NCBI RefSeq assembly: GCF_027497255.1
Contig: NZ_CP114903.1
Location: forward strand, 2,666,001-2,730,000
Reading direction: 5' to 3'
Length of the DNA stretch: 64,000 nt
Source of the DNA: Micromonospora sp. WMMD882
GTDB lineage: Bacteria > Actinomycetota > Actinomycetes > Mycobacteriales > Micromonosporaceae
Both the position numbers and the translations under genes were made by a program. The notes beneath the pieces were generated by a model, which saw only the letters and a list, made by a program, of their open reading frames with translations, did no database searches and had not been told where the DNA came from. Of this stretch, positions 44,688 to 54,177 are shown piece by piece. The stretch's first letter is position 1; the number at the start of each line of letters is the position of its first letter.

Positions 44688-45142
44688 GGTCGTTCCTCCG
44701 GACCACCGGGGTCGCCGGCCGGCCCGCCGGACGACTCCCCGCCGCCGGAGCTCGTCGGGGTCGCGGCGTCCCGGTCGGCGAGCCCCACGACCTGCCGGTC
44801 CTCCGGGTCGTCGCGGACCTCGTCGTGGCCGGTGAGCAGCCAGCTCCGGTAGGCCACCGCGAGCAGGAAGGTGGCCAGCCCCAGGGTGATCACGATGGCG
44901 GTGAGGATCATCGCCTGCGGTAGCGGGTCGCTCATCCGCACGGTCGACGTGGTGCCCACCAGGGGCGCGTCCCCGGCCGGCCCGGCGAGCAGGATGAGCA
45001 TGTTGACCCCGTTGCTGATCAGGATCACGCCCAGCACGATCCGGGACAGGCTGCGTTCCAGCAGCAGCATGACGCCGGTCGCGACGAGCACGCCGACCAG
45101 CGCCACCAGCACCAGGCTGGCGCCGTCGCCGGGGCCGGTCAC
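44684..45142 (-). CDS. mrpC: Na+/H+ antiporter subunit C
   Basis: 152 residues; NuoK-like, three membrane helices (VLGVILISNGVNMLILLAG, PLPQAMILTAIVITLGLATFLLAV). The ~40-residue charged tail is longer than usual. GTG start overlaps the mrpA stop. Confidence 0.94.
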   Translation of the reverse strand: MTGPGDGASLVLVALVGVLVATGVMLLLERSLSRIVLGVILISNGVNMLILLAGPAGDAPLVGTTSTVRMSDPLPQAMILTAIVITLGLATFLLAVAYRSWLLTGHDEVRDDPEDRQVVGLADRDAATPTSSGGGESSGGPAGDPGGPEERP

Positions 45143-47982
45143 GGCCGTTCCTCCCGGCGGTCGGCGGCCAGCGCGCCGACCCCGTCGCCACCGGTCTGCA
45201 CCTGCCGGTCCACCTCGGCGCCGAGACTGCGCAGAACGTCCAGGGCCAGTCCGACCACGACCAGGTAGACGCCGACGTCGAAGAAGAGCGAGGTGACCAG
45301 GTAGCCGTCACCGACACCGGGCAGGCTGAACTCGATGCGGGCGCTGCCCAGCAGGTCGCCCAGCACGAGCAGGGCGACCACGCCGCTGCCCACGGCCAGC
45401 CCCAGCCCGGCGCCGAGCACCGTGCCGGCCCCGACCGGAGCGGCCTCCTCCAGCTCGTACCGGCCGCCGGCCAGGTAGCGCAGGCCCAGCCCGAGCCCGG
45501 CGACCAGGCCGCCGGCGAAGCCGCCGCCGGGGGCGTTGTGCCCGGAGAAGAGCAGGAACAGGGAGAACACCACGATGCTGTGGAACAGCACCCGGGTGAT
45601 CACCTCCAGCACCAGCGCCCGGCTGCGTTCGCTCAACGTCGGCCCGCCCCGCAGCCAGACCCGCTGGCCGGGGGCCAGGGGTGGGCCGGCCGCGCCGCGT
45701 CGGCGGGGACGACGCGCGCCACGGGACCGCTCGAAGACCAGGCTCGCCACGCCGGTGGCGGCCACCACCAGCACCGCGATCTCGCCGAGGGTGTCCCAGG
45801 CGCGCAGGTCGACCAGTGTCACGTTGACCACGTTGCGTCCGTACGCCTCTTCCACGGCGAGCCGGGGGAAGTCCACCGAGACGGGCGGCGCCCGCCGGTG
45901 CGCCACCGCGGCGGCGGCCAGCGCCGCCAGCACGACCCCGGCGCTCACCCCGATCGCGCGCCGGGCCCACCGGCTGCGCCGGTGCGGCCGGGCCGAGAAT
46001 CGGGGCGGGAGGCGGCGCAGCGCCAGCACGAACAGCACGATGGTGGCCGTCTCGACGAGGATCTGGGTCAATGCCAGGTCGGGCGCGCCGTGCAGCACGA
46101 AAATCATCGAGGAGCCGTACCCGGTGACGCCGACCAGCAGCATCGCGGTCAACCGGCGGCGGGCGGCCACCGCGAGCACCGCCGCCACCGCGACGACCAC
46201 CGCGACAACCAGTTGCGCCGGGCCGTCCCACAGCCGGTCGGGCAGCGGCCACGGACGCAGCAGCAGCACCGCGCTACCCGGCAGCGCCACCAGGACGGCC
46301 AGCACGGTGCCGAGGTACTGCGGCAGGGAGCCGCGTTGGATCCGCGCGGTCACCTCGACCGCCGCCCGGTCGAAGACGTGTGTCACCCGCTCGTAGCGTC
46401 CCGCCTCGGAGCCGGGCAACCGCAGCCGGGTCACCAGCGGGGTCGGGATGTCCCGGCGCAGGAGTCCGAGGAACAGGGCCGCGCCGCCGGCCAGCACCAC
46501 CACCGACCAGCCCAGGGCGGGCGTCACCCCGGCCCAGAGCGCCAACCCGTGCCCGACGCCGGGAAACCGCTCGGCGTACGGGGCGAGCAGCGACCCGACC
46601 GGCCCGGCCAGCGGAGCGAGGAGCAGACCGGCCCCGGCCAGCAGCGCCGGCGGAGCCACCAGCGCCCACGCCGGCCGGTGGACGGGCCGCACCGGCACGC
46701 CGGGCCGGTCGGCGAACGCCCCCCAGAGGAACCGGGCGCTGTACGCGACGGTGAACGCCGAGCCGACCACCACGACGGTGAGGGTCAGCGGCTCGTCGGC
46801 GACGGCGTACAGGACGGCTTCCTTGGCGACGAACCCGAACAGCGGCGGCGCCCCCGCCATCGACGCGGCGGCGAGCGTCGCCACCACGGCGAGCAGCGGC
46901 AGCCGTCGCCGCAGGCCGGTCAGCTCCCGCAGGTCCCGGGTGCCGGTGGCGTGCTCGACCGCCCCGACGACCAGGAACAGCGCCGACTTGAACAGGGCGT
47001 GGGCCAGCAGCATCGCCGACCCGGCCAGCGCGGCCGTCCGGGTTCCCGCGCCGGTCACCGCGACGAGCAGCCCGAGCTGGCTGATCGTGCCGTACGCGAG
47101 GAGCAGCTTGAGGTCGGTCTGGCGCAGCGCCGCCCAGCCGCCGACGACCAGGGTGGCGAGCCCGGCCACGGTGGTGACCGGCCGCCACGGCGGGGTGTGC
47201 GCCAGCACCGGCGACAGCAGGGCGACCAGGTAGACGCCGGCCTTCACCATCGCCGCCGCGTGCAGGTACGCGCTGACCGGGGTGGGCGCGGCCATCGCCG
47301 TGCGCAGCCAGCCGCTGAACGGCAGGACCGCCGACTTGGCCAACGCGCCGGTGAGGATCAGCAGCACGGCGACGGTCAGGTAGCCGCCGGCCGGCGGCGT
47401 GGCGGTGATCTCCGACCAGCGGTACGTGCCGGTCCGCTCGGCGAGCAGGACGAAACCGACGAGCATCGCCAGCCCGCCCAGGGTGGTGACGGTCAGCGCC
47501 TGCGCGGCGGCCCAGCGGGCGGCGCGGCGTTCCGGGTGGTGTCCGATCAGCAGGTACGAGCAGACCGTGGTGAGTTCCCAGCAGACGTAGAGCAGGAGCA
47601 GGTTGTCGGCGAGGACCAGGCCCAGCATCGCCCCGGCGAAGGCGACCAGGACGCCGACGAACCGGCCCAGCCCCGGCTCGTCGGGGGCCAGGTAGCCGGC
47701 GCAGTAGACCAGCACCAGCGCGCCGACCCCACCGATGAGCAGCACCATCAGCCAGGACAGCGTGGTCATCCGCAGGGCGAGGTCGAGCTGGAGCTGACGT
47801 ACCCAGGGACGGGTCTCGACCAGCGCGTCCCCGGCGCGGACGGTCGGGGTCCGGGTGAGCGCCCAGCCGAACGCGGCGGCGGGCGCGACGGCCAGCGGAT
47901 AGCAGGCACGCGGACCCCACCACCGGACCAGCAGCGGCGCGAGCAGGGCCGCCACGAGGTGAAGGATCAGCAGTACGAGCAC
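45139..47982 (-). CDS. mrpA: Na+/H+ antiporter subunit A fused to B
   Basis: 947 residues. NuoL-like core from residue 1 to about 550 (WELTTVCSYLLIG, LTGALAKSAVLPFSGWLRTAMAAPTPVSAYLHAAAMVKAGVYL), an MbhD/MbhE-like middle (VETATIVLFVLALRRLPP, DTLGEIAVLVVAATGV) and a C-terminal MnhB domain (TRVLFHSIVVFSLFLLFSGHNAPGGGFAGGLVAGL), so a separate mrpB is absent. GTG 47982 follows GGGAGG. First gene of the mrpA-C-D-E-F-G operon; all junctions overlap, so one complex is made stoichiometrically for Na+/pH homeostasis. Confidence 0.95.
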   Translation of the reverse strand: MLVLLILHLVAALLAPLLVRWWGPRACYPLAVAPAAAFGWALTRTPTVRAGDALVETRPWVRQLQLDLALRMTTLSWLMVLLIGGVGALVLVYCAGYLAPDEPGLGRFVGVLVAFAGAMLGLVLADNLLLLYVCWELTTVCSYLLIGHHPERRAARWAAAQALTVTTLGGLAMLVGFVLLAERTGTYRWSEITATPPAGGYLTVAVLLILTGALAKSAVLPFSGWLRTAMAAPTPVSAYLHAAAMVKAGVYLVALLSPVLAHTPPWRPVTTVAGLATLVVGGWAALRQTDLKLLLAYGTISQLGLLVAVTGAGTRTAALAGSAMLLAHALFKSALFLVVGAVEHATGTRDLRELTGLRRRLPLLAVVATLAAASMAGAPPLFGFVAKEAVLYAVADEPLTLTVVVVGSAFTVAYSARFLWGAFADRPGVPVRPVHRPAWALVAPPALLAGAGLLLAPLAGPVGSLLAPYAERFPGVGHGLALWAGVTPALGWSVVVLAGGAALFLGLLRRDIPTPLVTRLRLPGSEAGRYERVTHVFDRAAVEVTARIQRGSLPQYLGTVLAVLVALPGSAVLLLRPWPLPDRLWDGPAQLVVAVVVAVAAVLAVAARRRLTAMLLVGVTGYGSSMIFVLHGAPDLALTQILVETATIVLFVLALRRLPPRFSARPHRRSRWARRAIGVSAGVVLAALAAAAVAHRRAPPVSVDFPRLAVEEAYGRNVVNVTLVDLRAWDTLGEIAVLVVAATGVASLVFERSRGARRPRRRGAAGPPLAPGQRVWLRGGPTLSERSRALVLEVITRVLFHSIVVFSLFLLFSGHNAPGGGFAGGLVAGLGLGLRYLAGGRYELEEAAPVGAGTVLGAGLGLAVGSGVVALLVLGDLLGSARIEFSLPGVGDGYLVTSLFFDVGVYLVVVGLALDVLRSLGAEVDRQVQTGGDGVGALAADRREERP

Positions 47983-48051
47983 GCGCGCCCTCCCGGTAGC
48001 CGCCGTGCACGCGAGGCGCTCGGCTACCAGGGATCACACGTCAGATCAGGG

Positions 48052-48075
48052 CCCCTATGGGGTGTTTTGCGCAAA
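48052..48075 (-). promoter_or_regulatory. Two palindromes upstream of the Mrp operon
   Basis: CCCCTATGGGG (48052-48062) and TTTGCGCAAA (48066-48075) side by side, 70-95 bp before mrpA. Candidate operator; no clear promoter hexamers. Confidence 0.4.
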
Positions 48076-48132
48076 TGCCCCACCGTTGATGCATCCGGCG
48101 CCGCCCGGCCACGCCTCGCGCCCCGGGGGACC

Positions 48133-48489
48133 TCAGGGGCGGGGAGCGGCCTGTTCGCGCTGCGCCTCGACGAGCAGGTCCGGCCGGCCGAGGTGCAGCG
48201 CCACCCGGTTGGCGAGCCGCTGCGCCGCGGCGAGCGAGCGCACCGAGAGCAACCGCCCACGGCTCTCCCGACGCAGGACGAAATAGTGCACGGCGGCCCG
48301 CACCTGGGCCCGGTCGGCCGCGCTGGCCTGGGCGGTCTGCGAGACCAGTTCCCGCAGAGACCGGGCGAGCCGCTCGGCCAGCTCCAGCTCCGGCCCGTGC
48401 AGGCCGAGGCGCACCACGGCGAGGTGTGTGTCGATCTTGCGGATGAGCACGTCGACGCCGGATTCGCCAGCGCGGTCCTCGGCGGTCAT
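48133..48489 (-). CDS. Hypothetical helical protein
   Basis: 118 residues, soluble, almost all helical (VLIRKIDTHLAVVRLGLHGPELELAERLARSLRELVSQTAQ..., LAAAQRLANRVALHLGRPDLLVEA). Not recognised. ATG with GGAGGGAG upstream. An AT-rich minus-strand TACAGT at 48534-48529 may be its -10. Divergent from lhr. Confidence 0.65.
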   Translation of the reverse strand: MTAEDRAGESGVDVLIRKIDTHLAVVRLGLHGPELELAERLARSLRELVSQTAQASAADRAQVRAAVHYFVLRRESRGRLLSVRSLAAAQRLANRVALHLGRPDLLVEAQREQAAPRP

Positions 48490-48557
48490 CCGGCTCCCTC
48501 CACCTGGCTGGACGCTGTCGGAGAAGTTACTGTATGTGCCAGCGTGCGAGCAAGCAG

Positions 48558-48572
48558 TTAAGTAAGACTTAA
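48558..48572. promoter_or_regulatory. AT-rich inverted repeat between the hypothetical gene and lhr
   Basis: TTAAGT-AAG-ACTTAA, a perfect 6-bp inverted repeat. Conspicuous because the surroundings are more than 70% GC; candidate operator for one or both divergent genes. Confidence 0.5.
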
Positions 48573-48669
48573 TGCGCGATAGCCTTCATCTTGGCGTTTA
48601 CCTACCGAGATCAGGGCAAGCAGGACCGGTGGGCGGGCCACTGTCGTACCCGCGCGGCAGGATGGAGCC

Positions 48670-51600
48670 GTGACGGAGGCGGGGGCGGGCGCGACGGCGG
48701 GGTCGGGCGCGACGGCGGGGTCGGGCGCGACGGCGATGGCGGGCTTCGGCCCGGCCACCCGGGCGTGGTTCACCGCGGCGTTCGCCGCGCCCACCCCGGC
48801 CCAGGCCGGAGCCTGGCAGTCGATCGCCGCCGGCCGGCACGCCCTGGTCGTCGCGCCCACCGGCTCCGGCAAGACACTCGCCGCGTTCCTCTGGTCACTC
48901 GACCGGCTCGCCAGCGAGCCGGCCCCGACCGAGCGACGGCAACGCTGCCGGGTGCTCTACGTCAGCCCGCTCAAGGCCCTCGCCGTCGACGTCGAACGCA
49001 ACCTGCGGACCCCGCTGGCCGGGATCCGGCAGGCCGCGACCCGGCTCGGCGTCCCGCCGCCCGACCTCACCGTCGGCATGCGCACCGGCGACACCCCGGC
49101 CGACGAGCGGCGGGCCTTCGCCCGCACCCCGCCGGACGTCCTCATCACCACCCCGGAGTCGCTGTTCCTGCTGCTCACCTCGGCGGCCCGGGATTCGCTG
49201 CGCGGCGTCGAGACGGTGATCGTCGACGAGGTGCACGCGGTCGTCGGCACCAAACGGGGCGCGCACCTCGCGCTCTCCCTGGAACGCCTCGACGAGCTGC
49301 TACCCCGGCCGGCGCAGCGGATCGGCCTGTCCGCCACGGTCCGCCCGGTCGACGCCTGCGCCCGGTTCCTCGGCGGGGCCCGCCCGGTCGACGTGGTGCA
49401 GCCGCCCAGCGCCAAGACGATCGAGGTCGGCGTCCAGGTGCCCGTACCGGATCTCACCCGGCTCGACGAGGTCGGGCCGCCGGAGGACGACCTCGGCGGC
49501 GTGGGGGCCCGGCGCGCGTCGATCTGGCCGGCGGTGGAGGAACGGGTCCTCGGGCTGGTCCGGGCGCACCGTTCGACGATCGTCTTCACCAACTCCCGGC
49601 GCAGCGCCGAGCGGCTCTGCGCCCGCCTCAACGAGCTGGCCGCCGACCCGCCGACCGAGCCGGCCCCCCGACCGCCGGGCGAGACGGGCGGCCTCCCGTC
49701 GGGCGCGGCGGACGGCCCGCCGTCCGGTCACCTGCCGGCCCGACCGCCGGCCGAGCTGACGGCCCAGGCCGGCACGGCCGTCGGGGCCGCCCCGGTGATC
49801 GCCCGCGCCCACCACGGCAGCGTCTCCCGCGAGGAGCGCAAACACATCGAAGAGGCGCTCAAGTCCGGCCAGTTGCCGTGCGTCGTCGCCACCTCCAGCC
49901 TGGAGCTGGGCATCGACATGGGCGCGGTCGACCTGGTGGTGCAGATCGAGGCCCCGCCCAGCGTGGCCGCCGGGCTGCAACGGGTCGGCCGCGCCGGGCA
50001 CCAGGTCGGCGCGGTGTCCCGGGGGGTGGTGTTCCCCAAGCACCGGGGCGACCTGCTCTCCTGCACGGTGGTGGCGGAACGCATGGCCGCCGGGTCGATC
50101 GAGGAGCTGCGCCACCCGCGCAACCCGCTCGACGTGCTCGCCCAGCAGATCGTCGCGATGGTCGCGCTGGAGCCCTGGCGGGTCGCCGACCTGGCGGCCG
50201 TGGTCCGCCGGGCCGCCCCCTTCGCCGAGCTGCCCGACTCGGCCCTGCACGCCGTGCTGGACATGCTCTCCGGCCGGTACCCGTCGACCGCCTTCGCCGA
50301 GCTGCGCCCCCGGCTCGTGTGGGACCGCGCCACCGACGTGCTCACCGGCCGGCCGGGCGCGCAGCGGCTGGCCGTGACCAGCGGCGGCACCATCCCGGAC
50401 CGGGGGCTGTTCGGGGTGTTCCTGGCCGGGGCGCAACGCGCCGCCCGGGTCGGCGAGCTGGACGAGGAGATGGTCTACGAGTCCCGGGTGGGCGACGTCT
50501 TCCTGCTCGGCTCGTCCTCCTGGCGGATCGAGGAGATCACCCCCGACCGGGTGCTGGTCTCCCCCGCCCCCGGGCAGGCGGCGAAGATGCCGTTCTGGAA
50601 GGGCGACCAGGCCGGTCGGCCGGTGGAGCTGGGCCGGGCCATCGGCGCCCGGGTTCGTACGCTGCTGCGGCAGGACGACGCGACGGCGACCGCCGCGCTG
50701 CGCGACGGCGGGCTGGACGAGTGGGCGGCCGACAACCTGCTGGCGTACCTGCGCGAGCAGCGGGCCGCGACCCGTTCCCTGCCGGACGACCGCACGGTGG
50801 TGGTCGAGCGGTTCCGCGACGAGCTCGGTGACTGGCGGCTGGCCGTGCACAGCGTGCTCGGCGCGCGGGTCAACGCGCCCTGGGCGCTGGCCGTCGGCCG
50901 CCGGCTGGCCGAGCGGTACGGGCTGGACGCGCAGGTGCTGCCGAGCGACGACGGCATCGTGGTCCGGTTGCCGGACACCGCCGACGAGCCGCCCGGGGCC
51001 GACCTGGTCGTCTTCGATCCGGCCGAGATCACCCAGATGGTGGAGGAGTCGGTCGGCACGTCGGCGTTGTTCGCCGCCCGGTTCCGGGAGTGCGCGGCCC
51101 GCTCGCTGCTGCTGCCCCGCCGCGACCCGCGCCGCCGCCAGCCGCTCTGGCAGCAGCGGCAACGCGCCGCCCAGCTCCTCGACGTGGCCCGCGAGTACGC
51201 CGACTTCCCGGTGACCCTGGAAGCGGCCCGGGAGTGCCTCCAGGACGTCTTCGACCTGCCCGCCCTGACCGGCCTGATGGGCGAGCTGGCCGCCCGGAAG
51301 GTCCGACTGGTCGAGGTGGAGACCGCCCAGCCGTCGCCGTTCGCCCGGTCGCTGCTCTTCGGGTACGTGGGCGCGTTCCTCTACGAGGGGGACGCGCCGC
51401 TGGCCGAGCGCCGGGCCGCCGCGCTGACCCTGGATTCGGCCCTGCTCGGCGAGCTGCTCGGCCGGGTCGACCTGCGGGAGCTGCTGGATCCGGCGGTGCT
51501 CGCCGAGACCGACCGGCAGGTGCGGTGGCTGACCGAGCAGCGCCGGCCCCGCGACGCGGAGGACGTGGTCGAGCTGCTCCGGGTGCTCGGCGACCTCTCC

Positions 51601-53325
51601 GACGCGGAGCTCGCCGAGCGGGGCGTGCCGCCGGGCTGGCTGACCGGGCTGGCCGCCGCCCGGCGGGCGCTGCGGGTGCGGATCGCCGGGCAGGACCGTT
51701 GGGTCGGCGTGGAGGACGCCGCCCGGCTGCGCGACGCGCTCGGCGTGGCCCTGCCGGTGGGGGTGCCCGAGGCGTACCTCACGCCGGTCGCCGACCCGCT
51801 CGGTGACCTGATCTCCCGGTACGCCCGCACGCACGGCCCGTTTCCGGCGCCGGCCTGCGCGGCCCGGTTCGGGCTCGGGGTGGCCGTGGTCGAGCAGACG
51901 CTGCGCCGGCTGGCCGCGACCGGCCGGGTGGTCTCCGGTGAGTTCCTGCCGGACGTCGCCGGCGTCCAGTGGTGCGACGCGGAGGTCCTGCGGTTGCTGC
52001 GTCGGCGGTCGCTGGCCGCGCTGCGCCGGGAGATCGAGCCGGCGCCGCCCCGGGCCCTTGCCGCGTTCCTGCCCCGCTGGCAGCAGGTGGGCGGCTCGGG
52101 TCGGGGCGTGGCGGCGCTCGCCGCCGGCGTCGAGCAGCTCCAGGGCGCGACGGTGCCGGCGTCCGCGCTGGAGAGGCTGGTCCTGCCGGCCCGGGTCGCC
52201 GACTACTCCCCCGCCTTCCTCGACGAGCTGTGCGCCAGCGGCGAGGTGGTCTGGGCCGGCTCGGGGGCGATCTCCGGCGGGGACGGCTGGGTCACCCTGG
52301 CGTACGCGGACGCCGCCCCGCTGCTGCTGACGCCGCCGGATCCGGCGCTGGCCCGCACCCCGGCGCACGAGGCGGTGCTGGACGCGCTCGGCGACGGGCA
52401 GGCGTTGTTCTTCCGGTCGCTGGCCGACCGGGTCGGCTCGACCGACGACGACGCGCTGGTCGCCGTGGTGTGGGACCTGGTCTGGGCCGGTCATCTGACC
52501 AACGACACGTTGGCCCCGCTGCGCGCGCTGCTCGGCGCGGGCGGCGCGCACCGGGCCCGACCGGCCGCGCCCCGGACCCGCTACCGCCGGCCCGGCCGGC
52601 TGGCGCTGCCCAGCCGGAGCGGGCCGCCCACGGTGGCCGGACGCTGGTCCCGGCTGCCCGAGCGGGACACCGACCCGACCCGGCGGGCCGCCGCCCTGGC
52701 CGACGTGCTGCTGGAACGGCACGGCGTGGTCACCCGGGGCGCGGTCGTCGCCGAGCAGGTGACCGGTGGTTTCGCCGCGGTGTACCCGGTGCTGTCCGCG
52801 CTCGAGGAACGCGGGGCGGCCCGGCGCGGGTACTTCGTGGAGGGGCTCGGCGCGGCCCAGTTCGCGGTGCCGGGGGCGGTCGACCGGCTGCGGTCGCTGG
52901 CCGAGGCCGGCGACTCCGGGCGGCCCCGGGCGGCGACCCCGCTGGTGCTCGCCGCGACCGACCCGGCCAACCCGTACGGCGCGGCGCTGCCCTGGCCGGA
53001 ACGCGTGGTGGACTCCGGTGACGGCGCCGCCCCGGCCACCGGTCACCGGGCCGGTCGCAAGGCCGGCGCGCTGGTCGTGCTGGTCGGTGGCGAGCTGGCC
53101 CTTTACGTCGAGCGGGGCGGTCGGACGATCCTGTCGTTCACCGGCGACACCGACGCGTTGACCGGCGCGGCGAAGGCTCTCGCCGACGCGGTGCACTCCG
53201 GCGCGCTCGGCGCGATCAGCGTCGAACGCGCCGACGGCGAGGCCGTGCACGCCTCCCCGCTGCACGACGCGCTCACCGCCGCCGGCTTCCGGGCCACCCC
53301 CCGCGGCCTGCGGCTACGCGGCTGA
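48670..53325 (+). CDS. lhr: ATP-dependent helicase Lhr (large helicase-related protein)
   Basis: DNA-damage-associated 3'-5' helicase. 1551 residues. Two RecA-like domains: Walker A APTGSGKT (about 59-66), DEVH (about 184-188), SAT (about 220), and GLQRVGRAGHQVG (about 434-446); then winged-helix, beta-barrel and Lhr C-terminal domains. An insert of about 60 Pro/Gly/Ala-rich residues (about 325-375) lies between motifs of domain 2. The GTG start is followed by a Gly-Ala-Thr repeat made by an 18-bp tandem repeat. A nei-type glycosylase follows 2.2 kb downstream; lhr and nei are neighbours in many actinobacteria. Confidence 0.95.
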   Translation: MTEAGAGATAGSGATAGSGATAMAGFGPATRAWFTAAFAAPTPAQAGAWQSIAAGRHALVVAPTGSGKTLAAFLWSLDRLASEPAPTERRQRCRVLYVSPLKALAVDVERNLRTPLAGIRQAATRLGVPPPDLTVGMRTGDTPADERRAFARTPPDVLITTPESLFLLLTSAARDSLRGVETVIVDEVHAVVGTKRGAHLALSLERLDELLPRPAQRIGLSATVRPVDACARFLGGARPVDVVQPPSAKTIEVGVQVPVPDLTRLDEVGPPEDDLGGVGARRASIWPAVEERVLGLVRAHRSTIVFTNSRRSAERLCARLNELAADPPTEPAPRPPGETGGLPSGAADGPPSGHLPARPPAELTAQAGTAVGAAPVIARAHHGSVSREERKHIEEALKSGQLPCVVATSSLELGIDMGAVDLVVQIEAPPSVAAGLQRVGRAGHQVGAVSRGVVFPKHRGDLLSCTVVAERMAAGSIEELRHPRNPLDVLAQQIVAMVALEPWRVADLAAVVRRAAPFAELPDSALHAVLDMLSGRYPSTAFAELRPRLVWDRATDVLTGRPGAQRLAVTSGGTIPDRGLFGVFLAGAQRAARVGELDEEMVYESRVGDVFLLGSSSWRIEEITPDRVLVSPAPGQAAKMPFWKGDQAGRPVELGRAIGARVRTLLRQDDATATAALRDGGLDEWAADNLLAYLREQRAATRSLPDDRTVVVERFRDELGDWRLAVHSVLGARVNAPWALAVGRRLAERYGLDAQVLPSDDGIVVRLPDTADEPPGADLVVFDPAEITQMVEESVGTSALFAARFRECAARSLLLPRRDPRRRQPLWQQRQRAAQLLDVAREYADFPVTLEAARECLQDVFDLPALTGLMGELAARKVRLVEVETAQPSPFARSLLFGYVGAFLYEGDAPLAERRAAALTLDSALLGELLGRVDLRELLDPAVLAETDRQVRWLTEQRRPRDAEDVVELLRVLGDLSDAELAERGVPPGWLTGLAAARRALRVRIAGQDRWVGVEDAARLRDALGVALPVGVPEAYLTPVADPLGDLISRYARTHGPFPAPACAARFGLGVAVVEQTLRRLAATGRVVSGEFLPDVAGVQWCDAEVLRLLRRRSLAALRREIEPAPPRALAAFLPRWQQVGGSGRGVAALAAGVEQLQGATVPASALERLVLPARVADYSPAFLDELCASGEVVWAGSGAISGGDGWVTLAYADAAPLLLTPPDPALARTPAHEAVLDALGDGQALFFRSLADRVGSTDDDALVAVVWDLVWAGHLTNDTLAPLRALLGAGGAHRARPAAPRTRYRRPGRLALPSRSGPPTVAGRWSRLPERDTDPTRRAAALADVLLERHGVVTRGAVVAEQVTGGFAAVYPVLSALEERGAARRGYFVEGLGAAQFAVPGAVDRLRSLAEAGDSGRPRAATPLVLAATDPANPYGAALPWPERVVDSGDGAAPATGHRAGRKAGALVVLVGGELALYVERGGRTILSFTGDTDALTGAAKALADAVHSGALGAISVERADGEAVHASPLHDALTAAGFRATPRGLRLRG
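48688..48738 (+). repeat. 18-bp tandem repeat within the lhr 5' end
   Basis: About 2.8 copies of GGCGCGACGGCGGGGTCG encoding GATAGS repeats before the helicase domain; in-frame, so copy number changes would be tolerated. Confidence 0.75.
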
Positions 53326-53380
53326 CCCCGGCCGGGCCGGCTGACCCGCCGGCCTCCCGCCGGCCGGTACGCTGTCGCCG

Positions 53381-53405
53381 CCCCGCCCCGCCCCGCCCCG
53401 CCCCG
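53381..53405. repeat. (CCCCG)5 microsatellite
   Basis: Five perfect CCCCG units, one base before the lipoprotein gene stop codon region and 55 bases past lhr; convergent gene ends. Confidence 0.95.
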
Positions 53406-53406
53406 C

Positions 53407-54006
53407 TCAGCGCAGCCCGGCCAGGACGGCGTCGTAGCGTTTGCGCTGGGCGGCGCTGGTGGAGGTGTCCAGGTAGCTGAGCACGACGGTCCCGTCGCGG
53501 TACGCGTCGTCGCCCCACATGTCGGTCCGGTTGGTCGCGCTCGCCTCGTCCGGGAAGACGTACACCGACACGGCGTCGGTGACGAGCAGCTCGGCGCAGC
53601 CCAGCCCGGCGCCGTCCGGCCCGCAGTCGACCGAGCGGTCCCGCAGGTTGGGCACCGGCAGCTTCGCGGCGCGGAACGCGTCCACCACCTGCCGGGCGCT
53701 GGGCGCGCCGGCCGACCGGGTGGGCATGACGAACGGCGGGGTGCTGGCCCGGCCCGGCTCGCCCGGCCCGGCGGGCGGCGGGGTCATCCGTCCGGCCCGG
53801 GGCGGAGCGCTCGGGCTCGCGCCGGGGGCCGCCGGCGTGGCCGACGCCGACGGGGTCGCGCTCTGCGTCGGGGACGCCGACGCGGACGGGCCCGTCCACT
53901 CCGCGCCGCCCGGCCGCTCGTCGGGCTCGTCGCTCCCGCAGCCGGCGAGGGCGGTGGCGAGCAGCAGCAGGGCGGCGACAACACGGGTACGGGATGCGGA
54001 GGTCAC
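53407..54006 (-). CDS. Putative lipoprotein
   Basis: 199 residues. TSASRTRVVAALLLLATALAGCGSD is a lipoprotein signal with lipobox LAGC. Then a long Pro/Ser/Ala linker (about 30-80) and a small domain (ARQVVDAFRAAKLPVPNLRDRSVDCGPDGAGLGCAELLVTDAVSVYVFPDEASATN) with two Cys. Function unknown. GTG 54006 chosen because the signal peptide starts there; TTG 54033 is in frame but has no ribosome site. Confidence 0.75.
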   Translation of the reverse strand: MTSASRTRVVAALLLLATALAGCGSDEPDERPGGAEWTGPSASASPTQSATPSASATPAAPGASPSAPPRAGRMTPPPAGPGEPGRASTPPFVMPTRSAGAPSARQVVDAFRAAKLPVPNLRDRSVDCGPDGAGLGCAELLVTDAVSVYVFPDEASATNRTDMWGDDAYRDGTVVLSYLDTSTSAAQRKRYDAVLAGLR

Positions 54007-54177
54007 CCCTCGCAGTCTGCCCGAGCCGCTCAAGGCGCCGGGAGGGCCGGTCGGTCGGCTTGCCCGTCAGCCGGCGGAGCCACGGGTCCGACGACGGGCC
54101 GCACGGTTCCGACGACGGGCCTTGGCGGTACGGCGACCGGGCGTCCGGGGTCGCCGCTCGGGGCCTAGGCTGGCCCG

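Noticed and set aside
49300..53265. 1321-codon minus-strand frame opposite lhr
   Set aside because: Shadow of the lhr codon pattern; no recognisable motifs and no ribosome site.
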